Shown: in pieces, positions 36,401 to 47,623 of the stretch | How the letters are laid out: the number at the start of each line of letters is the position of its first letter | Numbering within the stretch: position 1 is the stretch's first letter | Made by a program: the position numbers and the translations under genes | The notes under the pieces: model-generated | What the model was told of the DNA's origin: nothing | The model's database searches: none | Seen by the model: only the letters and a program-made list of their open reading frames with translations | Source of the DNA: Heterotrichella gracilis | Taxonomy: Eukaryota; Sar; Xanthophyceae; Tribonematales; Xanthonemataceae | Length of the DNA stretch: 64,000 bases | Assembly: GCA_032358255.1 (NCBI GenBank) | Contig: JAULBX010010656.1 | Coordinates: 1-64,000 of the forward strand | Direction: 5' to 3'

Positions 36401-38414
36401 CAGACATCCGGCATGGAGGCTATTAGTTGCTGGCAGGTAAATTGTCAGGTGTCAGCTCGTACGCGTAATGCTTGCATGCATGTGTTTATGCGCAGGAGCC
36501 GTACTATGAGGGCAGCATCAGCGTGTGCGTGCAGTGCCCAGCCGGATGTGCTGGGCCTTGTGTGGCGCAAAAGGGGTGCCTCAAGTGCAAGGTGTGCAGG
36601 GGAGTGCGTGGTAGCCATGTAAACAGGCCATAGTCAGGATGTAGCCATTGTCCAACAGTGGTCCAGAATTTGCAAGCATACATGGCTTACTTATTTGAGA
36701 CAATGGCTTGCACATAGTGGTTGGCCAGCCTTTGCACTCATACAAATTGGTTTAAACCGGGCATACTCATCAACGCTAGCCTGGCATATAAGGACTGGAA
36801 CATGTGTGATTTAACCACCAAATAATACAAATTTAGGGCACAGTATTTGACCAGGCTCCAATCCAGAGTTTAAGTGTAGCTTTTTCAAAATCAATGGTAC
36901 ATGAAAGCACAGCTTTCCAGTCACTCAGAAAAGATTGTTACATGGCCATGTCATCACACTGCGTGTATATTTGAGATTATGTCCCATATCAATAACAGCA
37001 CTGACCAGCTTTGTGACTGGCACTGCAGACCGGTCACTACCTTGTTGAAGACCAAGTTAATTCTCAGGCTGCTCCTGGGGACGTGAATAGTGGCCCCTAT
37101 TCATCATGCAACACATGCCAAAACCTATCAGATCAGATGATATCTGGCAATCCTGGAGCCACTTTCTTCCCCTCTTGCTATGAGAAGACAGATGGGTGCG
37201 CCACTTGCACTGAGGGCAAGGGCTGCACTTCCTGCAAGCCAGGGTACTACAAGTGAGTGAGTGCTAGTTCTATCATGAAAACCAGTCTGATGCAATGTCA
37301 TTGTTGCATGGCTTGCTCAACTAATTTTACTGGTGTTTCATCTTGTTTGTGCTATACGATGGCATTATGATCAATCAACAGTGTTGCTGCAATCACAGCT
37401 TCCTTTAGTTTTCAGACAAGTCATTTGTTGCACCAGGACAGCACCAGGATGCAGCCTTATCAACAATTTGGTGCAAATGCAGGTGGGAAGTTGGTGAATC
37501 TGAATTAAAACCAGTGTGCCTTCCCTGCAATGCCTCCCCTGATGCGCCAACCACCACAGCGGCAGACTGCGTGGCACGGGGGTGTGTGGATGGCAAGGGC
37601 TGCAGCAAGTGCCCAGCGGGATACGTGCCCATGCCTCGAACCCCCATTGAGTATTATGGCGCATATAAACCCCCCACTTGCAAGGAGTGCAATGTGCCAG
37701 GCATGGGCTGCGCCGACTGCAATGCCAAGGTACGGCTGCCTGCTTATTGTATGGCCCAGCAGCTCGAGGCAGCGCTTTGCAGTTGTATGGTTGGTGATGT
37801 ATCGGCTGTCTCAGATGGATCTCAGAAAGTTGTGCCAGCATTCAGGGTTGTGCGCATTACAACATGCATAGAAGTTTGCAAGTAGGCACCTTGACAATAC
37901 TCCACATCGCAAAGTCCGTATGCGTCCCTTGTCATTGACTTGAGGTAATCCCTCAGGCTGTGTGCTCTGCACTGCATGCATGATGCAATTTGCAAATACA
38001 ACTTGACATCACCCCCTAACCCCGGCGGCATGTCGATGTTGACATAGCGCATGTGCTTGCCAGGGCTGCAGGAGCTGCCCCAAGGGGTACTACAAGATGC
38101 CAGGCACACCCACCACCTGTGTCCCCTGCCCCACCGGCTGCGCTCAGTGCGTGGATGGCAAGGGCTGCGCCAGCTGTGCACCAGACTTCTTTGTGTCATT
38201 GAACAGCAAATCAATAAACAATGGCAACGACAGTGGAGTAGTTCAGTGCGCCAGCTGCCCTCTGTACCTGGACTGCCAGGGCAGCTGCCACCCCACCAAG
38301 GGCTGTGCCGCGTGCCCTCCGGGGAAGAAGCTAGCCAGTGTCCAGACAGGCATTGATAACTTCCCTTTCACCCAGCTCCCAGGGCAGAATCTGATGATGT
38401 GCGTGGGGGGATAG
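30492..38414 (+). CDS. Gene D: secreted cysteine-rich repeat protein, intact, with an internal deletion in exon 12
   Basis: Fourteen exons: 30492-30534, 31060-31231, 32007-32131, 32622-32795, 33105-33215, 33632-33806, 33998-34153, 34527-34693, 35127-35446, 35879-36175, 36496-36591, 37068-37252, 37483-37729 and 38064-38414 (TAG). The joined frame is 873 codons, so 872 aa. The start exon MTAGYWRSPSALVAG joins LLLVLLVCQA to give a signal peptide. I count about 99 cysteines (11 percent), mostly in C-x2-C and GC-x2-C pairs. Exon 5 is the one cysteine-free module (AYYYNVYDF...NFTAYSTG) and has an N-glycosylation-type NFT. Exon 12 lacks the usual GYYL..G..SPWQVDSSS start but stays in frame. Exon 10 has GCTAGK where the others have GCTACK, so one cysteine of a pair is lost. 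No anchor is visible. It is convergent with E and divergent from C. Confidence 0.9.
31246..31550 (+). repeat. Dispersed element copy 2 (gene D intron 2)
   Basis: This copy shares ordered blocks with 14030-14290: GGAAAGAAATAAAG, ACGCCCCCGCACACGCG, AAGCCGGGCAGCAACCAG, CATAGCACCAAAGCATAG and TTGCATAGG. It sits in a different intron from copy 1, which suggests independent insertion. Confidence 0.55.
31671..31708 (+). repeat. Telomere-like motif duplicated within gene D intron 2
   Basis: TTTTAGGGTTTTTAACCGGTCC and GGGTTTAGGGTTTTTATCCGGTCC form a direct repeat of a TTTAGGG motif plus a CCGGTCC tail. Confidence 0.5.
34319..34333 (+). repeat. Interstitial telomere-like repeat in gene D intron 7
   Basis: TAGGGTTTAGGGTTT, two TTTAGGG-type units, within the 34154-34526 intron. 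Confidence 0.5.
34997..35021. repeat. Small palindrome in gene D intron 8
   Basis: The arms ATGTTCCACTA and TAGTGGAACAT flank a 3-nt centre. About 25 bp downstream the related GCGGAACATGCAATGT follows, so the right half is partly repeated. Confidence 0.55.
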
Positions 38415-39476
38415 GCGGCCGCAGCGGCCAGCATAACAGCCAGACCTGGGCTGTTATCAATCACCTTGTGGATAATCAAGCCTGAATCACAGATACTGGG
38501 CCAGAATTGTAGTTTTAATGTGTGCATGTATCGCATTGCTGCAGCGGTGATGGTGATGTACACCAGCTTTTGTATTGGCCCTTGTCTCGTCCAATGTCGC
38601 TGCTACTATCAATGCTGCGATTTCGAATCGTATCGATCAACGGTCAACCTTGCAATTGCTTAACCTTTTGGAGTCAGCTGCAAGTTTTGCGTATCTATTG
38701 CAAATTTGCGCAATTATTAGGTTACATGCATTGGTATGCAAGCATGAGCCATGCAGTTTGAACGCCTCAGGTTACCTCAGGTGATTGTGTTTGACATTAT
38801 CTATCTGGTCCAGTAGTCCACATTGATCGTAGACTATCATCAAAACAATAATCACATCGTACAAATATGCTCCACTGGCTATTAACTTTATCTTATGTGT
38901 TTCAAAGAATAGATGGAGCCTGGAAACCCAGCCCTCTCAAGTCAAGACTCTACAATATATGCATGGATGCCGCATAGTGACATAGGTGGTCAAAAATCTC
39001 AGTTGAGCAGCTAACTAAATGGTGTATTCTCACTGTAAATGGACATATCAAACCTGTAGCACATACTGCACTTACAGGAGGCAAATCCACAAATTGTGCA
39101 AAGGAAAACAAACTCATGCCAAAGTGGCTGCGCCAGTGGCCCGGGTGTACCTTGGGGACTGTGATTCACTGATTTGGAAATAAGAGAATTACCTGACCAC
39201 CAGCATTCCCAGGACACTATACAAGGTAGCATTGAATGCTACTCTTGAGAATTTCTCAAGAGTTTGCGCACTCCTCCAATGCAAAAATACAATCTGACGC
39301 CATGCTGATACCTCCTCAAAAGTGCTTCCACCAGTGTTTCATGAAATAAGCTACTTTGATAGGCTGATGAATTGCATGGCAGGAGCCAGTGCTACAAGTC
39401 TTAAAAATGTAACTAGAAATGAAACGATTTTGTAATACATATGTAAATACCACACCCGCCGATGGCTGTCCCTGGC
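38415..39476. other. Tail-to-tail spacer between genes D and E
   Basis: No exon is seen. It must contain both 3' UTRs. A perfect palindrome (ACTCTTGAGAA, T, TTCTCAAGAGT) lies at 39241-39263. Confidence 0.5.
39241..39263. repeat. Perfect 11-bp-arm palindrome
   Basis: The arms are separated by one base. It lies in the 3' spacer about 210 bp from the gene E stop, and could be a hairpin in the 3' UTR of E or D. Confidence 0.6.
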
Positions 39477-42400
39477 TTACGCCGCCACGCACATCATCAA
39501 CGTCTGGCCTGGGAAGAGGTGGGCAGGAATTAGAGGGCCATAAACAGAATACTCCGTGGAGTCTGTGAGCTTCTTTCCCGGAGGGCACGCAGCACAGCCC
39601 TTGGTGGGGTCGCAGCTGCCCAGGCAGTCCAGAAACAGGGGGCAGCTGGCGCACTGAATCACTGCATTGATGTCCCCATACCAGTCCATGGAGGCAAAGA
39701 AGTGAGGTGCACAGCTGGTGCAGCCCTTGCCATCCATGCACTGAGCGCAGCCAGTGGGGCAGGGGGCGCATGTGGTGGGTGTGCCTGGCATCTTGTAGTA
39801 CCCCTTGGAGCAGGTCTTGCAGCCCTGTCCACCACAGGCCTTGTCAGTCGTTGCATACAAAGGTACATGCATTCGGAATTACAAACCAGGTTGCCAGACA
39901 GCTTTGCACATGCAACGCCAAGCAGTTCTGTTCTGGCACTGTTTTGATTTGTTGCAAGTTAGTCGGTTTAGGGGATTAGCCATGTGCGCACAGGAAACAC
40001 AAAGGGATTGACCCTGCCATATGATGTAAAAAATGATTTTTGCATTAAACCATCTGACTTGCCTGGAATTTGACAAATAACCCTCAAACTATATGACCCC
40101 AGCTAGTACACGCAGACTGATTCACCCCACAATCTTAGCTCTGAAGGCTGGTACATTATGGTGGAATGAGATGATCCAGCACCCACAACATGAACAGCAC
40201 AGCGCTGCCAACAAGCTGCTGGGCACTCAGCGATCAGGTTCACATACCTTGACAGCATCGCAGTTGGTGCAGCCCATGTCCAACACGGTGCACTTGGTGC
40301 AGGTAGGAGCATCAAAAACGCCGTCATTTGACGTGGAGGGAGTGAGCACATATCCTGCCGGGCACTTGCTGCAGCCCTTGCCATCTACACAGCCCCGCGC
40401 CGTGCAGTCTGCCGCTGTGGTGGTTGGCGCACTGGGGGAGTTGTTGCAGGGAAGGCACAAGGCGCCCCAATCCTCTAATTGCCACCTGCAGTCACATGAA
40501 AAATGATGAAAAAATAGATTGAAAAGAATGCATTAAGAAATTGCAGTGCCCCAAAATGGTTGCTGTGCAAGCACATGCAGTGCTGTGGCACCTGAATGGC
40601 AAGACGATGCAGAACACGCAGCCAGCCACCACTGATGATTAACTTACTGCTCACAGTGCTAGCACACAAGAAGTCTATAGAATGGGATCCACATCGTAAA
40701 ACAACAAAATGCATTTATTTATTAACGCAGGACATGTACATCCTGCATTAAAAACGTTGCAAACTTGTCTCCGCACAGTTACTCAGTTCGTTTCAAGCAC
40801 ACATTTCAACCAAGAAAGGCACACACAGGAGAGCAGGGAACCCTGTACATTCAAGCACCAAAAGCTAGACCTTCTCGCACTCACACATAGTATCCTGGCT
40901 TGCAAGAAGTGCAGCCTTGGGCCTGGGTGCAAGTGGCACAGCCATCGGGCTTCTGGTAGCCAGAAGGGAAGGCCGGACCAGATCCAAGCCAGTTATATGA
41001 GATGGAATTGCATGGGGTGCATGATGTATAGGTGCTGCTCGAATCCACCTGCCATGGTGAAGCCTGGCCTGGGTTGAGGTAGTAGCCGTCCTGCAGCAGG
41101 ACAAGCATTGCAAAATGTTGGCTGCTGCTGTTGACACAGCAATCACATGTAGGTATGTGGATAGCAATGGCACGTAATGATACGTGGTAGATAAACCTGC
41201 CTTCATGCGAAATGCCCCTGGCTTAAATCTGAACTTTGATATCAACATTCAAATGATCAAACATTAAAACATTCGAATTTAAAATAGATTGGGCAAAATG
41301 ATGGGCCAAGACCTGCCTACAATCGCACTGCGCACCTTGCACTGGAGGCACCCCTGGTCTGCCACACAAGCGCCACCACACCCGATGGGGCACTGCACGC
41401 ACACGTTGATGATGCCCTGCTCTTGTGGCTCCTGCACTTGCAAAGAAAGCGACCAGTCTTGACATGCAGTGGAAAACACTTCATTCTTATTGGGTTCATC
41501 ATGAGAAGCTTTCACGGTCTGCATGTATGTCCCATGGCAGCCCCACACAGCTTGCACATAATATTCCTCCCATGAGAGGTGGCTGGGGGTGACCTGCCAG
41601 ACTCCCTTGGAAGGGTGCCACTACATCTGGAGGGGATCACCAGGCTTGACATAGCTGGTGTCGCAAGGTAGGTACAGGGCAACACAGGTATTGCCCGCAT
41701 CGCACCTTCTTTGGAAAGTAGCCCCCCTTGCATGACGTGCACCCCTGGGCGTCTGATGTGGCACAATTGAGACTGGATATGGTGATGCAGCGATCATCTG
41801 TGGGAGGATCAGATTGACTGTTCCCGCTCAGGTAGATGTACCCAGACTGGCAGGCTGTGCACCCCTTGTAGTCCTCACATTTGGCGCAGTTGGAGGGGCA
41901 CCTTTTCGTGTAGACGAAATCAGTTTGCATCTTGTAGTACCCCTTGGGGGGCGTGGATGTGCAGCCAGTGTCGGAGTTGCAGGCGGAGCAGCCAGCGCCA
42001 AACTGCACATGCACACACTGGTGGGTAGGTACCAGCAATGATGATACATTTGAGCTGCTTTAAACTGGTTCGTATTCAATGCCTGTTAGTAAATGCCCAT
42101 TTTACTCAATTCCAGAACAAGTAACACTTTTATTGATGGCATCTAGCTACACCTGTCTCAATTCAGAACTTTAGTTCAATATCCACGCCCATGATTTTGC
42201 AAAGCCACTCACCGAATCACTGCAGTTGGTGCAGTATACCCCACTGCCACCCTGTAGGTAGGAACCCTTAGGGCAAGTGAGGCATCCCTGGGAGCTGCAC
42301 GTCTGGCAGCCGTCACACCTCAGGCACACTCCTGCCCCTTGGGAGGAGCCTCGAGCAGATTTGTAGCCCGAGACGTAGGGGGTGGATAGTTGGTAAGAGT

Positions 42401-45400
42401 AGTCCAAAATGGCGCCCGCCTTGCATGCGGTGCAGCCAACCTCGGGCTTTGCGGTTGCACACAGGCTGTTGCCAAAGGGCGCGCATGCCTTGAGGCCAGC
42501 CAGGGTGGGAAAGATTTGGCTGCTGTTGGCGGCAGTGGCGGAAAAGGAGTTGGCTGCACAGGGCACGCTTTGAGAAAGGCTGGCCAGCTTAAGGTCCATC
42601 AAGACACTTGCATGTTCTAGTAAGGCTACCAATATTATATGTGCTGCTGCTATTAACCATAGTTATTCACTACAACATTTGAGCACCTTGCATGCATGTG
42701 CATCAAGCCAAAGTGACACTGACAATGGCCTATAGGCTACATATATGCCATCAAGGCAGCAATGGAAGCTGGACAACACCAGTTTTGTACAGTATGCGAC
42801 GCCACAATGCGGTGGCAAGCACTGAGGTATATGACAGGCGTGTTGTGAGGTAATTTGATTGATCATGCTGCCTCTCCTGCCATTTGATACGTAATAAATT
42901 TTCAATGCACTAATGTTCCTTCTCAGGACAAGGGCACCCTTTCCTCACCTGGACATGCGCTGGTGCAGCCTGTTTTTCCGTTGCATTCCTTGCATCCCAG
43001 CACTTCCTGGCAGCTGCGGCACACCTTGGACCCTAGGGTACTGTTGAGGTCACGCACCAGCAGGAAGTTCTTGGGGCAGGAGGTGCAGCCCTTGGCAGAG
43101 TCGCACCCATGTGTCACATTGGCACACCTATGCGGATGATGTAGGGTTTCAGGGTCAAGGGTATAGGGTTTAGGGTTGTTGGGGCAGGAGGTGCACCCCA
43201 AGGTTAGGGTGCACCCGTTGGCACGCCTGTGGAGAGTTTCGGGAAGGTAGAGCCTGTTTCAAACAGGTTGACCACTTGGCAGATGACCTACCCGAGAAAG
43301 GTTCAAACTGGAGCATTCAGCACCGCAGCATTTGGACCACACTATGTAACCACATTTGACATGCATTGCATTGCAACATGTTACTGTCACAGCGCCGTCA
43401 ACCCTGGCAAGGGCATGAGCCTGCCTTTGCAATGTCCCTTTGCCACACCTCCATCACACAGCACCTTGCGGTGGCTGATACACTCCATTGAGGGGCTGGG
43501 CCTAGAGCTTTGCAAATGCACTGATTGTGCCGAACGTATCACAGCTACCAAATGTGCCACCCACCTGCCGTACTCCGCACAGCTCCTGCACTGCGTGTTG
43601 GCCAGGTTGAGAGGCAGGCTGTACGATGCCCCATCTAGGGTCTTGCCTGAGGTTGGCAGCGGCTGGTACATCATGTTGCCCAGGGTGCACTGAGCACATG
43701 CTCCAGTGGGGGCAAACCGCCTGTACAGTGGGAATGGACGCTGCTTGTAACCTTATGCGCACGCACAAATTGCCGAGACAATGAGAGTCACCAGTGTTTC
43801 CTGAGAGCGTCGAGGTTGCAGCTAGAGAGAACAGCACGTTTTCGTATAGACTGGATGTATTGATTTAATGTGTGGATGCCGACAAAGCCCACTGACACTC
43901 ACTCACTTGCAATTTGCTTTGGTCGAGGCAGGCTGGGCGATGCAGGTGCGTGCGGAGATAGGCACCCTAGGGTCTGCGCTGAACCCTAAGTACTTGCCAG
44001 CAGGGCAGGAGGTGCAGCCAACCGTGTCATTGCAGGCAGAGGCGCTGCAGCCTAGCTTGGAGCAGGGCACGCAGGAAAAGCCTGCGCAAATTCGAATCAT
44101 CAGATGTCTGGCAGTTTAGCATCCACATTTTTGGCTTTTGCAGTCAACATTTACTGCACATCAATGATGTGACAATGGCCAGTTGTCAACAATGTGCAAC
44201 GCAGGCCACAAGTGCAGTAGCTTGCTAGCCTTTGACTGATAGGGTACCCGTAGTTGCAGCTTGGAAAAAATGTTCAATGATCAATGAGATGATTCTCGCT
44301 TCATGCTCCGTAGAGTCTGTGTCAAGGTGGTTTATGCAGGGCTTCATGCACACCATTGCTGCATTTGCCATTTCTGTTTTGTTTACACCACCCTGGTTGC
44401 ATTAATTGGCTTGGCATGGAATTTGTGCATCACCACCATCTCCCTCCCAATTGACACTACCTGTTGAGTAAGCAGTAAAGTTGATGGCAGGCATTCCACT
44501 CGCTGCTGGAAAGGGATCTGCGTTGTAGTAATATGCCTGCAGAACCTGGGATGCGCCTGCAACAAGGAAATCACATGCTGAATTTTGGAAGACGAGTGGC
44601 GCCATGGGCCACTTGTAATCATTGTTCGAGTCGGCAAAATTTAGGTTAGGGTTGGATGAGCATGAGCAATGGTGGCTTACTGGTCAAGGGTTTATGTGCG
44701 ACTGTGTCCTAGTATTTAAATAATGGGATTTTAGGGTTTTAAAACATAGGATTTAACGTGCTACGAGGTACAGTGATAGATGTGGTGGGGTTTACACACA
44801 TGCCCACAGCATTTCCTTGTGCTCACCTGCAGGGCACGTGGCACAGCCCAAAAAGTCAGCCGCTGTGGCGCACCCCAGGGATGCAGGCTTCACACAGCGC
44901 TGCACCTGGGCGTTGTATGGACCATAAACATCGTCCGCTACATCCCCAACAGGAAGTGGAATCAGCTCCTGCATGAGTATGTCCCCACCTGCACATCTGC
45001 TGCAGCCAAGACCTGCAAGAGAGGAGGGCATCAGCTACACAAGATGCACCAAGGGGTTGACCGCAAAGCGCCAAGGTATGAGGCAAAGGGGGTAGTGAGA
45101 TGAAAACTAAAAAGCCAGGAATAGGGAGTGAATTTATAAGAAAAAGGGGGCTTGGCGCGCATTGGAGGGCTTGCTCTCGGGTTTGAAAGGGATTTAGGGT
45201 TTAGGGTGCGCACCTGGTATGCAGGCTCCACTGGGACAGCCCAGGTCCGTGCTGCAGTTGAAGCACTTGGACCAAAGCTTGGTATAGCCGCTAACGTAAG
45301 CGATGGTGGTGCCAACGAGTGTGTACCCGGACTGGCACCTGCACAAGTGGAGTAGTATGCCTCCGCTTCAGCAGCAAGAGAACGGAGTGGATCATTGAAG

Positions 45401-46083
45401 TAATTAATTTATTGGGCATGACAAGCCTCCTGTGCACATCCGCACCTGCTGCAGATGCTGTTGTTGTCTTCCATGCACTGCGCACATCCAGCTCCTCCGG
45501 CCTTGCAGGAGGCGGTAGCAGCAAGCACACGCCGCCTTGCGCCCACCTCAAGCCCCCATCCATGGCCTGAACCTAGCTGAGCTCCGCTGTCAGCTGCAGT
45601 TGTGTGGCGCCCCACTTGCAGGAGGAGCAGCAACAGTAAGCCTGGACAGACAAGGCACGTCAGGGTCAAGTTGGTGTCATGCTCATAAAGATGTTGCTGC
45701 CCATTTGGTTGTGTGAACCCTCTAGGGTTTGTGGGTGTTGGGTAACCAGCTCACAGCCGTTACCAACTCACAGCCGTGGTACACAGCGCCAAAGCAGAGG
45801 GTTTCGTGTCTTAACCAGGAGTTGCAAACGGACTCTTTTACAAGCGGTGCGTTTCAGCGGACTGTCAAACAGAGCTGTGAGCCCGCACTGGTTCAGTAAC
45901 TGACTGGTTAGCTAGCCTATAGATAGTCTTGCAAGTGGGCTCAAGTTGGTGGACACACCAGCAAGGACTCCACATCAAGCCCACATAAAGTGAAGTTGCT
46001 GCACCTCTTTTAGCCACTGGCAGAGAGTGTGATGTTCACCCACCTGCAACCTGTGGTGGGCTACGCCTCCCGCCAGCTGTCAT
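39477..46083 (-). CDS. Gene E: secreted cysteine-rich repeat protein, intact
   Basis: Fourteen exons: 46083-46044, 45641-45446, 45338-45214, 45012-44827, 44556-44461, 44081-43907, 43720-43565, 43127-42949, 42553-42213, 42002-41706, 41431-41336, 41090-40885, 40485-40248 and 39824-39477 (TAA). The joined frame is 893 codons, so 892 aa. The start exon MTAGGRRSPPQVAG joins LLLLLLLQVGRHTTAADSG. Exon 2 is the longest of the family (196 nt) because of extra residues after the signal peptide. Exon 8 has an insertion near its start (CANVTHGCDSAKGC, versus CAKCDPTKGC in relatives). Exon 12 ends GT at the donor, so its split codon encodes Val instead of the usual Lys. It is the only gene of the array without a divergent partner. 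It lies in tandem behind F, and its upstream region lacks the TGACGTCTC block. Confidence 0.88.
43128..43230 (-). repeat. Partial duplication of the exon 8 start with telomere-like repeats (gene E intron 7)
   Basis: On the coding strand an acceptor-like TCCACAG is followed by GCGTGCCAACGGGTGC... and GGTGCACCTCCTGCCCCAAC, matching the exon 8 start. It then breaks off into CCCTAAACCCTATACCCT and related units up to the true acceptor (CGCATAG, exon from 43127). An upstream decoy acceptor is therefore present. Confidence 0.7.
45193..45206 (+). repeat. Interstitial telomere-like repeat (TTTAGGG)2 at the gene E exon 3 donor
   Basis: The donor GTGCGCA runs straight into CCCTAAACCCTAAA on the coding strand, as in A and C. 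Confidence 0.75.
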
Positions 46084-46553
46084 TGCAGTGGCGGTCCACC
46101 TATCGGGCAAACGGATGCAACTCTTGCATTCTGACCAGCGGAAGAATAGTTCAAATATGATGTAAGAACTGTTGTAGCCAAGTGGGTAGATATGCCGCGA
46201 GCCTGCAGCAGACCGTTCCTCAATTCATATGCATGCATGCATGGAAGTTCCAGTTACGCCCAGCACGAGATAGCTTGGAACTGCGGAGTTCCAGATACGA
46301 GTCACAAAGACCATATTTCCCGCAACTGCGCTCTTGCCTACGTCTGACGGGTCCAGCGGGTCCAGTGCAAGTGCAAATAGGCAAGTTCGAGTCATATCAC
46401 TGAAAGGAAAGCGACAGGAACGCACTGATAATGGTTGTCCTTTCGATAAGCTAGTCTTAAATGCATCTTCCACACGAAGAGAAACTGGCACACAACTAAA
46501 GTATTGGCAGGCATGAAAAGCATGCAAGATGCATGCGTGCATTGCAAGAATTG

Positions 46554-46584
<31 letters not shown>

Positions 46585-46841
46585 GCATTGCATAATTTTT
46601 TGCAGATTGGCTTTTGGGGCTATTCTGTGGTTGTTATGGAGAAGTTGGTTGTCTGCAAGTCCACACCTTTCCATTGCAGTGTTGATATATGTGATGCATC
46701 TGGGCGTTTCTACATCAAGTAGTGCGGTTTTTTTCAAGTTATTACCCAAGTACAATAAAGCGCTGCCCCAAGCTGCTCAGCCCGAGGCCAATCAATAACC
46801 AGGCAGAGTGCAATCAGTAGGCAAGCATCAGTGGCACTCCC
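46084..46841. promoter_or_regulatory. Upstream region of gene E (single, not divergent)
   Basis: The leader-proximal part matches other family members: AACGGATGCAACTCTTGCAT, CAGCAGACCGTT (46206) and GCATGCATGCAT (46231). The TGACGTCTC/GCCGCGG core found in the three divergent spacers is absent. Further upstream is a run of 27 T (46554-46580). Confidence 0.4.
46554..46580 (+). repeat. Poly(T) tract, 27 nt
   Basis: An uninterrupted T run, or poly(A) on the minus strand. It could be the tail of a decayed retrocopy or simple slippage. No adjacent spliced copy is recognisable. Confidence 0.6.
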
Positions 46842-46843
46842 CT

Positions 46844-47144
46844 TGACAGCATCACCGTGCACTTGGTGGATAAAATGTATCGCCATAGTCGTTTTCAGTG
46901 GGGGGCAATGTGCATTGCTAAATAGTACACCTTTAATATTAATAGTACCGGAGATTCAGCTGAGTGGAAACCACACTGATACTATACCACGCTGATTTAA
47001 ATTGCTGAATAGTACACCACATTAGATTTAATGGTATCCTGCTGGGCCCTTGCTGCAGCCCTTGTCATCCACACACACTGGGCCCTGCGCAGTCTGCAGT
47101 TGTGTTGCTTGATGACGCAGGGGAGAAGTTGCAGGGAGGCAAAC
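46844..47144 (-). pseudogene. Relic of a family exon 13 between genes E and F
   Basis: The reverse strand of 47144-47037 reads CLPATSPLRHQATQLQTAQ then VCVDDKGCSKGPAGY, clearly derived from the exon 13 text CLPCN.SP...AADC..GCVDGKGCSKCPAGY. A second piece (CACCAAGTGCAC...GATGCTGTCAAGG, 46866-46844) matches the end of that exon with the middle lost and the donor ruined. No other exon of that copy is recognisable. It lies beyond the gene F stop. Confidence 0.7.
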
Positions 47145-47623
47145 GACATAAAAGGAATGTAATGCCATCAAATGGATTGACACTGGAAAACCTATCAAAT
47201 TGACACTTGGAATCCGTGCCATGTCTGGAAACCCTGCACGTAGTGCACGGCAATGTGGGTGTGATCAACAATACTTAATTTGCCCCTCGGGTGCTCCAAC
47301 ATTACCATTAAAGTATTGAAACTCATATCCAAACTGGCACCATTTTTGCCCACCAGCTTCCTACCTGAACACCCATCCTCAATTGACGACTGGACCTCCA
47401 CCAGTGAAAATCTAGTACAATGCACACAGTTACATGTCAAAATTGGTGCTCCAGGTGCTTTTGGCAGCTGTAAAATGACCATCATGTGAAAAAGGAAAGA
47501 AAAGAAAACAAAAGCCAAAGGCGTGCATAAGGCGGCATAGCAATTACGCATAGCCTTATATGAAACGAGGCAGTGAACACCATTGGCCTTGCAAGGCATT
47601 TGCCATGACCTCCCAGCCCCACC
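47145..47623. other. Spacer 3' of gene F, nothing recognised
   Basis: This is AT-rich and unique-looking sequence. It should include the gene F 3' UTR. No exon-like homology to the family was found here. Confidence 0.4.

Noticed and set aside
46554-47144. Processed retrocopy of a family gene marked by the poly(A) on the minus strand
   Set aside because: The only family sequence nearby is exon 13, without joined neighbouring exons, so nothing shows a spliced origin.
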